From assembly GCF_002091715.1 (NCBI RefSeq), contig NZ_BDAG01000033.1:1-64000 (forward strand): a stretch of 64,000 nt of DNA, written 5' to 3'. The DNA is from Pseudomonas migulae NBRC 103157. GTDB taxonomy: Bacteria; Pseudomonadota; Gammaproteobacteria; Pseudomonadales; Pseudomonadaceae. Within the stretch, counting starts at the first letter, position 1. Each line of letters starts with the position of its first letter. Shown piece after piece: positions 35,154 through 44,558 of the stretch. The notes beneath the pieces are model-generated. The model was not told where the DNA came from, ran no database searches, and saw only the letters and a list, made by a program, of their open reading frames with translations. The position numbers were made by a program, and so were the translations under genes.

Positions 35154-35594
35154 ATGATGGACATCAACGAGATTCGCGAATACCTGCCTCACCGTTACCC
35201 GTTCCTGCTGGTGGACCGGGTCGTGGAACTGGACGTGGAAGGCAAGCGCATTCGCGCCTACAAGAATGTCAGCATCAACGAACCGTTCTTCAATGGTCAC
35301 TTTCCCGCGCATCCAATCATGCCGGGCGTGCTGATCATCGAAGCGATGGCTCAGGCTGCCGGTATCCTTGGCTTCAAAATGCTTGACGTGAAGCCCGCCG
35401 ACGGCACGCTTTACTACTTCGTCGGCTCCGACAAGCTTCGTTTTCGCCAGCCCGTCACCCCGGGTGACCAATTGATCCTTGAAGCCCGCTTCATCAGCTG
35501 CAAGCGTCAGATCTGGAAGTTCGAATGCCAGGCTTCGGTCGATGGCAAACCAGTCTGCTCCGCTGAAATCATCTGCGCGGAACGCAAACTATGA
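35154..35594 (+). CDS. fabZ: 3-hydroxyacyl-ACP dehydratase FabZ
   Basis: Hotdog-fold dehydratase of type II fatty acid synthesis, 146 residues. The catalytic His is in NGHFPAHPIMPGVLIIEAMAQ, where the later Glu is the other catalytic residue. The start at 35154 (MMDINEIREYLPHRYPFLLVDRV) matches the Pseudomonas family; the upstream in-frame ATG at 35094 was rejected. It overlaps lpxA by 4 bases and competes with the lipid A pathway for 3-hydroxyacyl-ACP. Confidence 0.97.
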   Translation: MMDINEIREYLPHRYPFLLVDRVVELDVEGKRIRAYKNVSINEPFFNGHFPAHPIMPGVLIIEAMAQAAGILGFKMLDVKPADGTLYYFVGSDKLRFRQPVTPGDQLILEARFISCKRQIWKFECQASVDGKPVCSAEIICAERKL

Positions 35595-36367
35595 GTTTGA
35601 TTGACCCTCGCGCAATCATCGATCCGTCGGCCATTCTGGCTGACGACGTTGAGGTCGGCCCCTGGTCGATCATCGGCGCAGGTGTGGAAATCGGCGAGGG
35701 GACAGTGATCGGGCCGCATGTGATTCTCAAAGGCCCGACCCGAATCGGTAAGCACAATCGCATCTACCAGTTTTCTTCGGTAGGCGAGGACACTCCCGAT
35801 CTGAAATACAAAGGTGAAGAAACCCGTCTGGTCATCGGCGACCATAACGTCATCCGTGAAGGCGTGACGATTCACCGCGGGACCATTCAGGACCGTTCGG
35901 AAACGACCCTGGGCGATCACAACCTGATCATGGCCTATGCCCACATCGGCCACGACAGCGTCATCGGCAACCACTGCATCCTGGTCAACAACACCGCGCT
36001 GGCGGGCCATGTGCACGTTGAAGACTGGGCGATCCTGTCCGGTTTCACCCTGGTCCACCAGTATTGCCATATCGGCGCCCACAGCTTTTCCGGTATGGGC
36101 ACCGCCATCGGCAAGGACGTTCCAGCGTACGTCACGGTGTTCGGCAACCCGGCCGAAGCGCGCAGCATGAACTTCGAAGGCATGCGTCGCCGTGGTTTCA
36201 GCGAAGACGCGATCCACGCCCTGCGTCGAGCCTACAAGGTGGTTTACCGCCAGGGCCTGACCGTCGAACAAGCGCTCGCCGAACTGGCCGAACCTTCGGC
36301 GCAGTTTCCGGAAGTCGCGGTGTTCCGTGATTCCATCCAGTCTTCGACCCGCGGCATCACGCGTTAA
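35591..36367 (+). CDS. lpxA: UDP-N-acetylglucosamine O-acyltransferase LpxA
   Basis: First step of lipid A synthesis. 258 residues with hexapeptide repeats from residue 5 to about 190 and a helical C-terminal domain. The catalytic His region is NHCILVNNTALAGHVHVED and the acyl-chain ruler region lies around GFTLVHQYCHIG. It overlaps fabZ by 4 bases and lpxB follows after 2. Confidence 0.97.
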   Translation: MSLIDPRAIIDPSAILADDVEVGPWSIIGAGVEIGEGTVIGPHVILKGPTRIGKHNRIYQFSSVGEDTPDLKYKGEETRLVIGDHNVIREGVTIHRGTIQDRSETTLGDHNLIMAYAHIGHDSVIGNHCILVNNTALAGHVHVEDWAILSGFTLVHQYCHIGAHSFSGMGTAIGKDVPAYVTVFGNPAEARSMNFEGMRRRGFSEDAIHALRRAYKVVYRQGLTVEQALAELAEPSAQFPEVAVFRDSIQSSTRGITR

Positions 36368-36369
36368 TC

Positions 36370-37500
36370 ATGGCTAATCTGCGTATTGCGCTGGTGGCGG
36401 GTGAAGCTTCCGGTGACATTCTGGGCGCCGGTCTCATGCGTGCGCTCAAGGCACAGCATCCGGCAGTCGAGTTCATCGGTGTCGGTGGTCCGCTGATGCA
36501 GGCCGAAGGCCTGACCTCGTACTTTCCGATGGAGCGTCTCTCGGTCATGGGCCTGGTGGAAGTGCTGGGTCGACTGCGCGAGTTGCTCAAGCGCCGCAAG
36601 AAACTGGTCGCTGACCTGATCGCCGAGAAGCCGGATGTGTTCATCGGTATCGATGCCCCGGACTTCAACCTGAATATCGAACTCAAGCTGCGCCAGGCCG
36701 GGATCAAGACCGTGCACTACGTCAGCCCGTCGGTCTGGGCGTGGCGGCAGAAGCGGGTGCTGAAGATTCGCGAAGGCTGCGACCTGATGCTCACGCTGTT
36801 TCCATTCGAAGCAAAATTCTATGAAGAGAAGGGTGTGCCGGTGCGGTTTGTCGGGCATTCCCTGGCCGATGCGATCCCGCTTGAAGCTGACCGCGCCGCC
36901 GCACGGGCTGAACTCGGTTTGCCTGACGGGCCGTTGGTTGCGCTCATGCCCGGCAGTCGCGGTGGCGAAGTAGGTCGTCTGGGGGCGTTGTTCCTCGATA
37001 CCGCCCAGCGTCTGCGCGCCCTGCGTCCTGGCGTTCGGTTCGTCATGCCGTGCGCCAGTCCTCAGCGCCGCGCGCAGCTTGAAGAGTTGCTCGTCGGTCG
37101 CGATCTGCCGCTGACCCTGCTCGACGGCAAATCCCATCTGGCGCTGGCAGCTTGCGACGCGGTGTTGATCGCCTCCGGAACGGCTACCCTCGAAGCCTTG
37201 TTGTACAAGCGGCCGATGGTCGTTGCCTATCGTTTGGCACCGCTGACGTTCTGGATTCTCAAGCGCATGGTCAAGAGCCCCTACGTCTCGTTGCCGAACC
37301 TGTTGGCCCAGCGCCTGTTGGTGCCCGAGTTGCTGCAGGACGATGCGACGGTTGAAGCGCTGGCCCAGACCTTGTCGCCACTGATCGAGGGTGGCGAGGA
37401 ACAGACACGCGGCTTCGACCAGATTCACCGGACCCTTCGTCTGGATGCCTCCAACCAGGCTGCGGATGCAGTGCTGAAACTGATCGGCCAAGTACAATGA
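36370..37500 (+). CDS. lpxB: Lipid-A-disaccharide synthase LpxB
   Basis: GT19 glycosyltransferase (376 residues) joining lipid X and UDP-2,3-diacylglucosamine at the inner membrane. LVAGEASGDILGAGLMRAL is the N-terminal signature, with VSPSVWAWR and LMPGSRGGEV in the middle. Its stop overlaps the rnhB start by 4 bases. Confidence 0.97.
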   Translation: MANLRIALVAGEASGDILGAGLMRALKAQHPAVEFIGVGGPLMQAEGLTSYFPMERLSVMGLVEVLGRLRELLKRRKKLVADLIAEKPDVFIGIDAPDFNLNIELKLRQAGIKTVHYVSPSVWAWRQKRVLKIREGCDLMLTLFPFEAKFYEEKGVPVRFVGHSLADAIPLEADRAAARAELGLPDGPLVALMPGSRGGEVGRLGALFLDTAQRLRALRPGVRFVMPCASPQRRAQLEELLVGRDLPLTLLDGKSHLALAACDAVLIASGTATLEALLYKRPMVVAYRLAPLTFWILKRMVKSPYVSLPNLLAQRLLVPELLQDDATVEALAQTLSPLIEGGEEQTRGFDQIHRTLRLDASNQAADAVLKLIGQVQ

Positions 37501-38138
37501 GTAAAACAAGCATGCAAATGGGGCTGGATTTCACCTTGGTCGCTGAAGTCGAAGATCTGGTTGCCGGTGTCGACGAAGTCGGTCGCGGCCCGCTTTGTGG
37601 CGCCGTGGTAACCGCGGCTGTGATCCTTGATCCGAACCGTCCGATCCTGGGCTTGAACGATTCGAAGAAGCTCACCGAAGCCCGCCGTGAAAAGCTCTAC
37701 GACGAAATTTGCGAGAAGGCCCTGAGCTGGTGCATCGCGCGCGCGGAAGTTGAAGAAATCGACGAGTTGAACATCCTCCATGCCACCATGCTGGCCATGC
37801 AGCGTGCGATCGAAGGCCTGCACATTCAGCCAAAACTGGCGATGATCGACGGTAACCGTTGCCCGAAACTGTCCATGCGTGCCGAAGCGGTGGTGCAGGG
37901 TGACGGCAAGGTGCCAGCAATTGCTGCGGCGTCGATACTGGCCAAAGTCAGTCGCGATCGTGAAATGGCTGCTTTCGAATTGATTTACCCGGGTTACGGC
38001 ATCGGTGGTCACAAAGGCTATCCGACGCCCGTTCATCTGGAAGCCTTGGCGCGTCTGGGCCCGACACCGATTCATCGCCGCTCGTTTGCCCCGGTGCGGT
38101 TGGCATACGAAGCTCGGGAAAGCCTGATCGAGAGTTAG
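37497..38138 (+). CDS. rnhB: Ribonuclease HII
   Basis: Cuts RNA in RNA-DNA hybrids and single ribonucleotides in DNA. 213 residues with VAGVDEVGRGPLCG (first catalytic Asp-Glu pair), LNDSKKLTE and AAASILAKVSRD. The start at 37497 overlaps lpxB; an alternative is ATG 37512. A hairpin follows before dnaE. Confidence 0.95.
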   Translation: MSKTSMQMGLDFTLVAEVEDLVAGVDEVGRGPLCGAVVTAAVILDPNRPILGLNDSKKLTEARREKLYDEICEKALSWCIARAEVEEIDELNILHATMLAMQRAIEGLHIQPKLAMIDGNRCPKLSMRAEAVVQGDGKVPAIAAASILAKVSRDREMAAFELIYPGYGIGGHKGYPTPVHLEALARLGPTPIHRRSFAPVRLAYEARESLIES

Positions 38139-38160
38139 TTGCAAGGCTGATGTTTTTGCC

Positions 38161-38184
38161 AAGGCCCGGTACAATCCGGGCCTT
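38161..38184 (+). terminator. Probable terminator between rnhB and dnaE
   Basis: AAGGCCCGG (38161-38169) pairs with CCGGGCCTT (38176-38184) across a 6-nt loop, followed by GTTGTCTTC. A 9-bp GC-rich stem with a weak T-tract. Confidence 0.6.
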
Positions 38185-38214
38185 GTTGTCTTCACGTTTC
38201 TAGACAGGATCACT

Positions 38215-41200
38215 ATGCCGGCTTCATTCGTTCATCTACGCCTGCACACTGAATATTCCCTGGTCGACGGTCTGGTGCGGATCAAACCGCTGGTCAAGAC
38301 CCTGGTCGGCATGAACATGCCTGCCGTCGCGGTCACCGACCAGAACAACATGTGTTCCCTGGTCAAATTCTATAAAGCTGCCATGGGCGCAGGCATCAAG
38401 CCGATCTGCGGCGCCGACCTGTGGCTGTCGAACAAGGATCCGGACAACGCCCTGAGCCGGATCAGCCTGTTGGCAATGAACGCTGTCGGCTATCGCAACC
38501 TGACTGAGCTGATCTCCCGCGGCTTCATCGACGGCCAGCGCAATGGTTCGGTCATCATCGAGCGTGAGTGGGTGGCCGAGGCCAGCGAAGGCTTGATCAT
38601 GCTGTCGGCAGCGAAAGAAGGCGAGATTGGCCTGGCCATGCTCAGCGGCAATCCGGCAGAAGCGGAAAAGCTCGCGCGTGAATGGATGGCGGTGTTCCCG
38701 GATCGCTTTTACCTGGAAATCCAGCGCACCAATCGCCCCAACGATGAAGAACAACTGCACGGCGCCGTGGCCCTGGCGGAGAAAATCGGCGCGCCACTCG
38801 TGGCAACCAACGACGTGCGCTTCATCAAGCAGGAAGACTTCGCCGCCCACGAGACCCGCGTCTGCATCGGTGAGGGCCGCGCCCTCGACGATCCGCGGCG
38901 TTCGAAGAATTACAGCGATCAGCAATACCTCAAAAGCGCCGAGGAAATGGCCGAGCTGTTCAGCGACATTCCCGAGGCGCTGGAAAACACCGTCGAGATC
39001 GCCAAGCGCTGCAACATCGAAGTGAAGCTGGGCACTCACTTCCTGCCCAACTTCCCGATTCCCGATGGCATGACCATCGACGAGTATTTCCGCAAGGTGT
39101 CCTTCGATGGCCTGGAAGAGCGCCTCAGCGTTCTGCTGCCCAAGGACACGACGCAAGACTACGAAGCCAAGCGTCAGGTCTACGTCGACCGGCTGAATTT
39201 CGAGCTGGATATCATCATCCAGATGGGGTTTCCGGGTTACTTCCTCATCGTTATGGACTTTATCCAGTGGGCCAAGAGCAACGGCGTGCCGGTAGGTCCT
39301 GGCCGTGGTTCGGGTGCCGGCTCGCTGGTGGCCTATGTGCAGAAGATCACCGACCTCGATCCGCTGGAATATGACCTGCTGTTCGAACGTTTCCTTAACC
39401 CGGAACGGGTATCGATGCCCGACTTCGACGTCGACTTCTGCATGGACGGTCGTGATCGGGTCATCGACTACGTGGCCGAAAAGTATGGCCGCAACGCGGT
39501 AAGCCAGATCATCACTTTCGGTTCCATGGCCGCGAAGGCTGTGGTCCGGGACGTGGCGCGGGTGCAGGGCAAGTCCTACGGTCTGGCGGATCGTCTGTCG
39601 AAGATGATTCCGTTTGAAGTCGGCATGACCCTGGAAAAAGCCTACGAGCAGGAAGAAATCCTCCGTGACTTCATCAAGGTCGATGAAGAAGCCGCCGAAA
39701 TCTGGGAAATGGCGCGCAAGCTCGAAGGTGTTGTGCGCAACGTCGGCAAGCACGCCGGTGGTGTGGTGATCGCGCCGACCAAGCTGACTGACTTTTCGCC
39801 GATCTATTGTGACGAAGCCGGTGATGGCCTGGTAACCCAGTTCGACAAGGACGACGTTGAAGCTGCGGGCCTGGTGAAGTTCGACTTCCTGGGGCTGCGG
39901 ACCCTGACGGTCATCGACTGGGCGTTGAAAACCATCAACCGCGATCGCGCCAAGGTCAACGAGCCACCGCTGGACATCGCGTTCATTCCGCTGGACGACA
40001 AGCCGACCTACACGCTGCTGCAAAAAGCCGAAACCACTGCGGTGTTCCAGCTCGAGTCGCGCGGCATGAAAGAGCTGATCAAAAAGCTCAAGCCCGACTG
40101 CCTGGAAGACTTGATCGCACTGGTGGCTCTGTTCCGTCCGGGCCCTTTGCAATCGGGCATGGTTGACGACTTTATCAACCGTAAGCACGGTCGCGCCGAA
40201 CTCGCGTACCCGCACTCGGACTACCAGTACGAAGGCTTGAAGCCGGTACTGGCACCGACGTACGGCATCATCCTGTATCAGGAACAGGTGATGCAGATTG
40301 CCCAGGTCATGGCCGGTTACACCCTTGGTGGTGCGGACATGCTGCGTCGGGCCATGGGTAAGAAAAAGCCCGAGGAAATGGCCAAGCAGCGCGGCGGTTT
40401 CATTGAAGGTTGCAAGACCAACAATATCGACGCTGACCTTGCCGGTAACATTTTCGACCTGGTGGAAAAATTCGCCGGTTACGGCTTCAACAAATCCCAC
40501 TCCGCCGCTTACGGCCTGGTGTCGTACCAGACCGCGTGGCTGAAAACGCACTACCCGGCGCCGTTCATGGCCGCGGTACTGTCGGCGGATATGCACAACA
40601 CCGACAAGGTCGTGACCTTGATCGAAGAAATTCGCACCATGAAGCTGCGTCTCGACGCGCCGGATGTGAATACCTCCGAATTCAAGTTCACGGTGAATGA
40701 AGAAGGCCGGATTATTTACGGCCTCGGCGCGATCAAGGGTGTGGGCGAAGGCCCTGTTGAGGCGATTACCGAGGCGCGCCAGGACGGTCCGTTCAAGGAC
40801 CTGTTCGATTTCTGCGCCAGGGTCGACCTCAAACGCATCAATAAACGCACGCTGGACGGTTTGATCCGCAGCGGTGCGCTGGATCGTCTGGGGCCCTATT
40901 TCCATGACGAACCGAAAGCCTATCAAGCGAGCATCGACCAGAACCGCGCGGTCTTGTTGAACGCGATGGAAGGGGCGATCAAGGCCGCCGAACAAACCGC
41001 CCGCACCCACGACAGTGGCCACGCCGACCTGTTTGGCGGGCTGTTTGTCGAGGAAGATGCCGACGTCTACGCCAATAACCGCAAGGCGAAAGAGCTGACC
41101 CTGAAGGAACGCCTGAAAGGGGAGAAAGACACCCTGGGCCTTTACCTGACCGGTCACCCGATCGACGAATACGAAGGTGAAATCCGCCGTTTCGCTCGTC

Positions 41201-41736
41201 AACGCATCATCGACTTGAAGCCGGCTCGGGATACCCAGACCGTCGCAGGCATGATCATCGCCCTGCGGGTGATGAAGAACAAAAAGGGCGACAAGATGGG
41301 GTTCATCACCCTCGACGACCGTTCTGGCCGGATCGAAGCCTCGCTGTTCGCCGACGCGTTCCATTCCGCGCAGTCGCTGTTGCAGACTGACGCGATGGTG
41401 GTGGTCGAAGGCGAGGTCAGCAATGACGACTTCTCCGGCGGTTTGCGTCTGCGGGTCAAACGGGTGATGAGCATGGAGGACGCGCGCACCAACCTGGCCG
41501 AAAGCCTGCGATTGAAGCTGCAGACCAAGGATTTGAAGGGCGATCAGCTACGCTGGCTGGGTGAGTTGTTCAAGCGTCACCGCGGCGCGTGCCCGATCAC
41601 CATGGAATACACGAGCCCCGATGCGAAGGCCTTGCTGCAGTTCGGCGAGACCTGGCGAATCGACCCGGCGGATGCGTTGATTCAAGCCCTGCGTGACCAG
41701 TTCGGGCGAGACAACGTCTTCCTCCAATACCGTTGA
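38215..41736 (+). CDS. dnaE: DNA polymerase III alpha subunit
   Basis: Replicative polymerase catalytic subunit, 1173 residues. It has an N-terminal PHP domain (FVHLRLHTEYSLVDG), C-family polymerase motifs (GRGSGAGSLVAY; PDFDVDFCMDGRDRVIDY with the catalytic DxD), a helix-hairpin-helix region, and a C-terminal OB fold (VAGMIIALRVMKNKKGDKMGF). AGGAT precedes the ATG. accA follows on the same strand, as in many gamma-proteobacteria. Confidence 0.98.
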   Translation: MPASFVHLRLHTEYSLVDGLVRIKPLVKTLVGMNMPAVAVTDQNNMCSLVKFYKAAMGAGIKPICGADLWLSNKDPDNALSRISLLAMNAVGYRNLTELISRGFIDGQRNGSVIIEREWVAEASEGLIMLSAAKEGEIGLAMLSGNPAEAEKLAREWMAVFPDRFYLEIQRTNRPNDEEQLHGAVALAEKIGAPLVATNDVRFIKQEDFAAHETRVCIGEGRALDDPRRSKNYSDQQYLKSAEEMAELFSDIPEALENTVEIAKRCNIEVKLGTHFLPNFPIPDGMTIDEYFRKVSFDGLEERLSVLLPKDTTQDYEAKRQVYVDRLNFELDIIIQMGFPGYFLIVMDFIQWAKSNGVPVGPGRGSGAGSLVAYVQKITDLDPLEYDLLFERFLNPERVSMPDFDVDFCMDGRDRVIDYVAEKYGRNAVSQIITFGSMAAKAVVRDVARVQGKSYGLADRLSKMIPFEVGMTLEKAYEQEEILRDFIKVDEEAAEIWEMARKLEGVVRNVGKHAGGVVIAPTKLTDFSPIYCDEAGDGLVTQFDKDDVEAAGLVKFDFLGLRTLTVIDWALKTINRDRAKVNEPPLDIAFIPLDDKPTYTLLQKAETTAVFQLESRGMKELIKKLKPDCLEDLIALVALFRPGPLQSGMVDDFINRKHGRAELAYPHSDYQYEGLKPVLAPTYGIILYQEQVMQIAQVMAGYTLGGADMLRRAMGKKKPEEMAKQRGGFIEGCKTNNIDADLAGNIFDLVEKFAGYGFNKSHSAAYGLVSYQTAWLKTHYPAPFMAAVLSADMHNTDKVVTLIEEIRTMKLRLDAPDVNTSEFKFTVNEEGRIIYGLGAIKGVGEGPVEAITEARQDGPFKDLFDFCARVDLKRINKRTLDGLIRSGALDRLGPYFHDEPKAYQASIDQNRAVLLNAMEGAIKAAEQTARTHDSGHADLFGGLFVEEDADVYANNRKAKELTLKERLKGEKDTLGLYLTGHPIDEYEGEIRRFARQRIIDLKPARDTQTVAGMIIALRVMKNKKGDKMGFITLDDRSGRIEASLFADAFHSAQSLLQTDAMVVVEGEVSNDDFSGGLRLRVKRVMSMEDARTNLAESLRLKLQTKDLKGDQLRWLGELFKRHRGACPITMEYTSPDAKALLQFGETWRIDPADALIQALRDQFGRDNVFLQYR

Positions 41737-41876
41737 CGGTCAGGTGCCTTCCATAGGCCTTGATCTCGACCTGAATTTTTAATCTCGACCTGAACGCGCC
41801 TGTCCCTTAAGGTAGGGCGCGAATAGACAACCGGCCGGCCCAAGCTCTCTTGGACGTCGACCCTAGACGGACGCCT

Positions 41877-42824
41877 ATGAACCCGAATTTTCTAGATTTC
41901 GAACAGCCGATCGCCGACCTGCAAGCCAAGATCGAAGAGTTGCGCTTGGTCGGTAATGACAATTCGCTGAATATCGGCGATGAGATCTCCCGCCTGCAGG
42001 ACAAAAGCAGCACGCTGACCGAAGACATCTTCGGCAAGCTGACCAGCTGGCAGATCGCGCGTCTGGCGCGTCACCCGAAACGTCCATACACCTTGGACTA
42101 CATCGAACACATCTTCACCGAGTTCGACGAACTGCACGGTGACCGTCACTTCTCCGACGACGCTGCCATCGTTGGCGGCGTGGCCCGTCTGGATGACCAG
42201 CCGGTGATGATCATCGGCCACCAGAAAGGCCGTGAAGTGCGCGAGAAAGTTCGCCGCAACTTCGGCATGCCGCGCCCGGAAGGCTATCGCAAGGCTTGCC
42301 GCCTGATGGAGATGGCTGAACGTTTCAAAATGCCGATCCTGACCTTCATCGATACGCCGGGCGCCTACCCTGGCATCGACGCTGAAGAGCGTAACCAGAG
42401 CGAAGCGATTGCCTGGAACCTGCGCGTCATGGCCCGCCTGAAAACCCCAATCATCGCCACCGTAATCGGTGAAGGTGGTTCCGGCGGCGCTCTGGCAATC
42501 GGCGTGTGCGATCAGCTGAACATGCTTCAGTATTCGACCTACGCAGTGATCTCGCCGGAAGGTTGCGCTTCGATTCTGTGGAAAACCGCAGAAAAAGCAC
42601 CGGATGCCGCCGAAGCCATGGGCATCACTGCCGAGCGCCTGAAAGGCCTGGGCATCGTCGACAAAGTGATCGGCGAGCCTTTGGGCGGCGCTCATCGTGA
42701 TCCGGCTGCAGCCGCTGCATCGATCCGTGCCGAGCTGAGTTCGCAGCTGGCGATGTTGAAGAAGTTCGATAACGAAGCGCTGCTGGCCCGCCGTTACGAG
42801 CGTCTGATGAGCTACGGTCTCTGA
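41877..42824 (+). CDS. accA: Acetyl-CoA carboxylase carboxyltransferase subunit alpha
   Basis: With AccD, transfers CO2 from carboxybiotin to acetyl-CoA to start fatty acid synthesis. 315 residues: MNPNFLDFEQPIADLQAKIEEL start, then GHQKGREVREK, TPGAYPGIDAEERNQSEAIA and EGGSGGALAIGV, the crotonase-fold blocks. The start at 41877 matches the family; an in-frame ATG at 41850 was rejected. Confidence 0.97.
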   Translation: MNPNFLDFEQPIADLQAKIEELRLVGNDNSLNIGDEISRLQDKSSTLTEDIFGKLTSWQIARLARHPKRPYTLDYIEHIFTEFDELHGDRHFSDDAAIVGGVARLDDQPVMIIGHQKGREVREKVRRNFGMPRPEGYRKACRLMEMAERFKMPILTFIDTPGAYPGIDAEERNQSEAIAWNLRVMARLKTPIIATVIGEGGSGGALAIGVCDQLNMLQYSTYAVISPEGCASILWKTAEKAPDAAEAMGITAERLKGLGIVDKVIGEPLGGAHRDPAAAAASIRAELSSQLAMLKKFDNEALLARRYERLMSYGL

Positions 42825-42840
42825 TCTGACCTTGGCTTCA

Positions 42841-42932
42841 ATGTGGGAGCGGGCTTGCTCGCGGAAGCGGTATAACAGTCAACTGATGTGTTGAATGTTG
42901 AGCCGCCTTCGCGAGCAAGCCCGCTCCCACAT
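42841..42932. repeat. Inverted REP pair, GGGAGCGGGCTTGCTCGCGA type
   Basis: TGTGGGAGCGGGCTTGCTCGCG opposes CGCGAGCAAGCCCGCTCCCACA; the linker has GTTGAATGTTGAG, like the pairs at 7252 and 14550. It fills the accA-tilS gap. Confidence 0.92.
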
Positions 42933-42955
42933 TTGTTTTGTGCAAAGGGGTCGAT

Positions 42956-44284
42956 ATGAGCCAGCCCATGATTGATCTGCCTGTCAGGCTCTTGCTGAAT
43001 CTCAAGCCTTGGCGCAACGCCACAACCTGGCGCATTGCTTTCTCCGGGGGCCTCGATTCCACGGTCCTTCTGCACCTTCTCGCCAATCTCGCAAAAAACG
43101 AACACCTCCCCGAGCTCAAGGCTATACACATTCATCACGGCCTACAGGCTGTGGCTGATACATGGCCGGAGCACTGCCAGTCTGTCTGTGATGGGCTGGG
43201 TGTACCTTTGCAGGTCGTTCACGTCCAGGTTCAGCCCGGCGCCAGCCTTGAGCGCGCAGCCCGTGATGCGCGATATGGCGCGTTCATCGAGGCCACTCAA
43301 GCCAATGAAGTGCTGCTGACCGCCCAACACCGCGATGATCAGGCCGAAACCCTGTTGTTCCGATTGCTGCGTGGGGCAGGGGTAAGAGGCTTGTCGGGGG
43401 TGCCGAGCCAGCGTGCGTTGGGGCGGGGGCATCTGCTGCGACCGCTGCTCGATGTCTCGCGCGCAGAGCTTGAGGCTTACGCGACCGGGCATCAGTTGAG
43501 GTGGATAGAAGACCCTTCGAACCAGGATCATCAATTTTCGCGCAATTACCTGCGGCATCAGGTGTTGCCGGTCATGACCGCACGTTGGCCTCAAGCCGTG
43601 GCGAGCATGGCCCGCAGCGCGGCCCATCTGAGTGAAGCCCGTGGATTGCTTGATGAGCTGGCGCACATTGATCTGGCGCATGCCCTTACTGACAGTGAAT
43701 TCGATTGGTTAGGTGTGCCGTCCCTCGAGTTGTCGCCGATTGCAAAGCTGTCCGCCGCTCGCCAGCGAAATGCAATGAGTCACTGGCTCGCTGCGCTGAC
43801 GCGTCTGCCGGACAGCGACCATTGGTCGGGTTGGGAGGATTTGCGTGATGCCACCGGCGATGCCCGTCCGATCTGGCGGTTGGCGGATGGCGAACTGCAT
43901 CGGGCGGGCGGACGCATCTGGTGGTTATCCGGCCGTTGGCGACGTCCTGCACTCGACGTGGGAAGGTGGGCTGACCCCTCGCAAGCATTGGTTTTGCCTG
44001 ACAATGGCGTGCTCACGTTCACCGGACAACCCCCCGAAGGCCCGCTGCATATCCGCTATCGAGAGGGAGGCGAGACCATGAACCTGCCCGATCGTGGCCA
44101 TCGGGACCTGAAGCGTTTGCTCAATGAGCGCGGGGTTCCAGGGTTCGTCCGTGGCAGATTGCCGCTGCTGTACCGGGGCGAGCAATTGCTGGCGGTGGCC
44201 AACCTTCGGGGCTTGAATGGGTGTGAGCAGGACGGCTGGAATTTGCATTGGCAGCCACCGAACGAAGATCAAGGTTTGAGCTGA
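42956..44284 (+). CDS. tilS: tRNA(Ile)-lysidine synthase
   Basis: Modifies C34 of tRNA-Ile(CAU) to lysidine so that it reads AUA. 442 residues: N-terminal PP-loop SGGLDSTVLLHLLA near residue 30, the HHGLQ block, then central and C-terminal substrate-binding domains. AAAGGGG lies 8-9 nt before the ATG at 42956. It is the only gene of the set with visibly less uniform codon use, but has no frame problem. Confidence 0.95.
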   Translation: MSQPMIDLPVRLLLNLKPWRNATTWRIAFSGGLDSTVLLHLLANLAKNEHLPELKAIHIHHGLQAVADTWPEHCQSVCDGLGVPLQVVHVQVQPGASLERAARDARYGAFIEATQANEVLLTAQHRDDQAETLLFRLLRGAGVRGLSGVPSQRALGRGHLLRPLLDVSRAELEAYATGHQLRWIEDPSNQDHQFSRNYLRHQVLPVMTARWPQAVASMARSAAHLSEARGLLDELAHIDLAHALTDSEFDWLGVPSLELSPIAKLSAARQRNAMSHWLAALTRLPDSDHWSGWEDLRDATGDARPIWRLADGELHRAGGRIWWLSGRWRRPALDVGRWADPSQALVLPDNGVLTFTGQPPEGPLHIRYREGGETMNLPDRGHRDLKRLLNERGVPGFVRGRLPLLYRGEQLLAVANLRGLNGCEQDGWNLHWQPPNEDQGLS

Positions 44285-44558
44285 AAGGGGCTTTCCGGTA
44301 GACTACGCTCCCTTCTTGATACAACTTCTGTGGATTCGCCTGAATTGCAGGAGTTGCCGATTACCAAGCAGTCTTTGCTGGGCGATTCCAAAAAATGTGT
44401 AGCGAGCAACGTACCGGTGTTTCATCTCCCGGTCTGTCCCAACGCGGCGGTTTTTTTGAAAGGTGCACTGTGATTAATGCAGGTGATCGGGGGCTTCGGC
44501 CTTCCTTCGCTTTCCCCGGCGGCTCGGACCGCTTTAACGCAGACTTCTAGGGTTTTTC

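Noticed and set aside
38236..41364. A 1042-codon open frame on the minus strand opposite dnaE
   Set aside because: Shadow of a high-GC gene with strong third-position bias. Composition is His/Arg/Gln/Val-rich with no domain, and dnaE is certain on the other strand. The same reasoning removes the long antisense frames opposite bamA (31335-33761), ndvB (7700-10057), pyrG (44625-46175) and glnD (19896-21665).
44285..44558. Attenuator in the pyrG leader
   Set aside because: There is a T7 run at about 44452 after GCGGCGG, but no stable stem precedes it and no known pyrG attenuation exists in this group.
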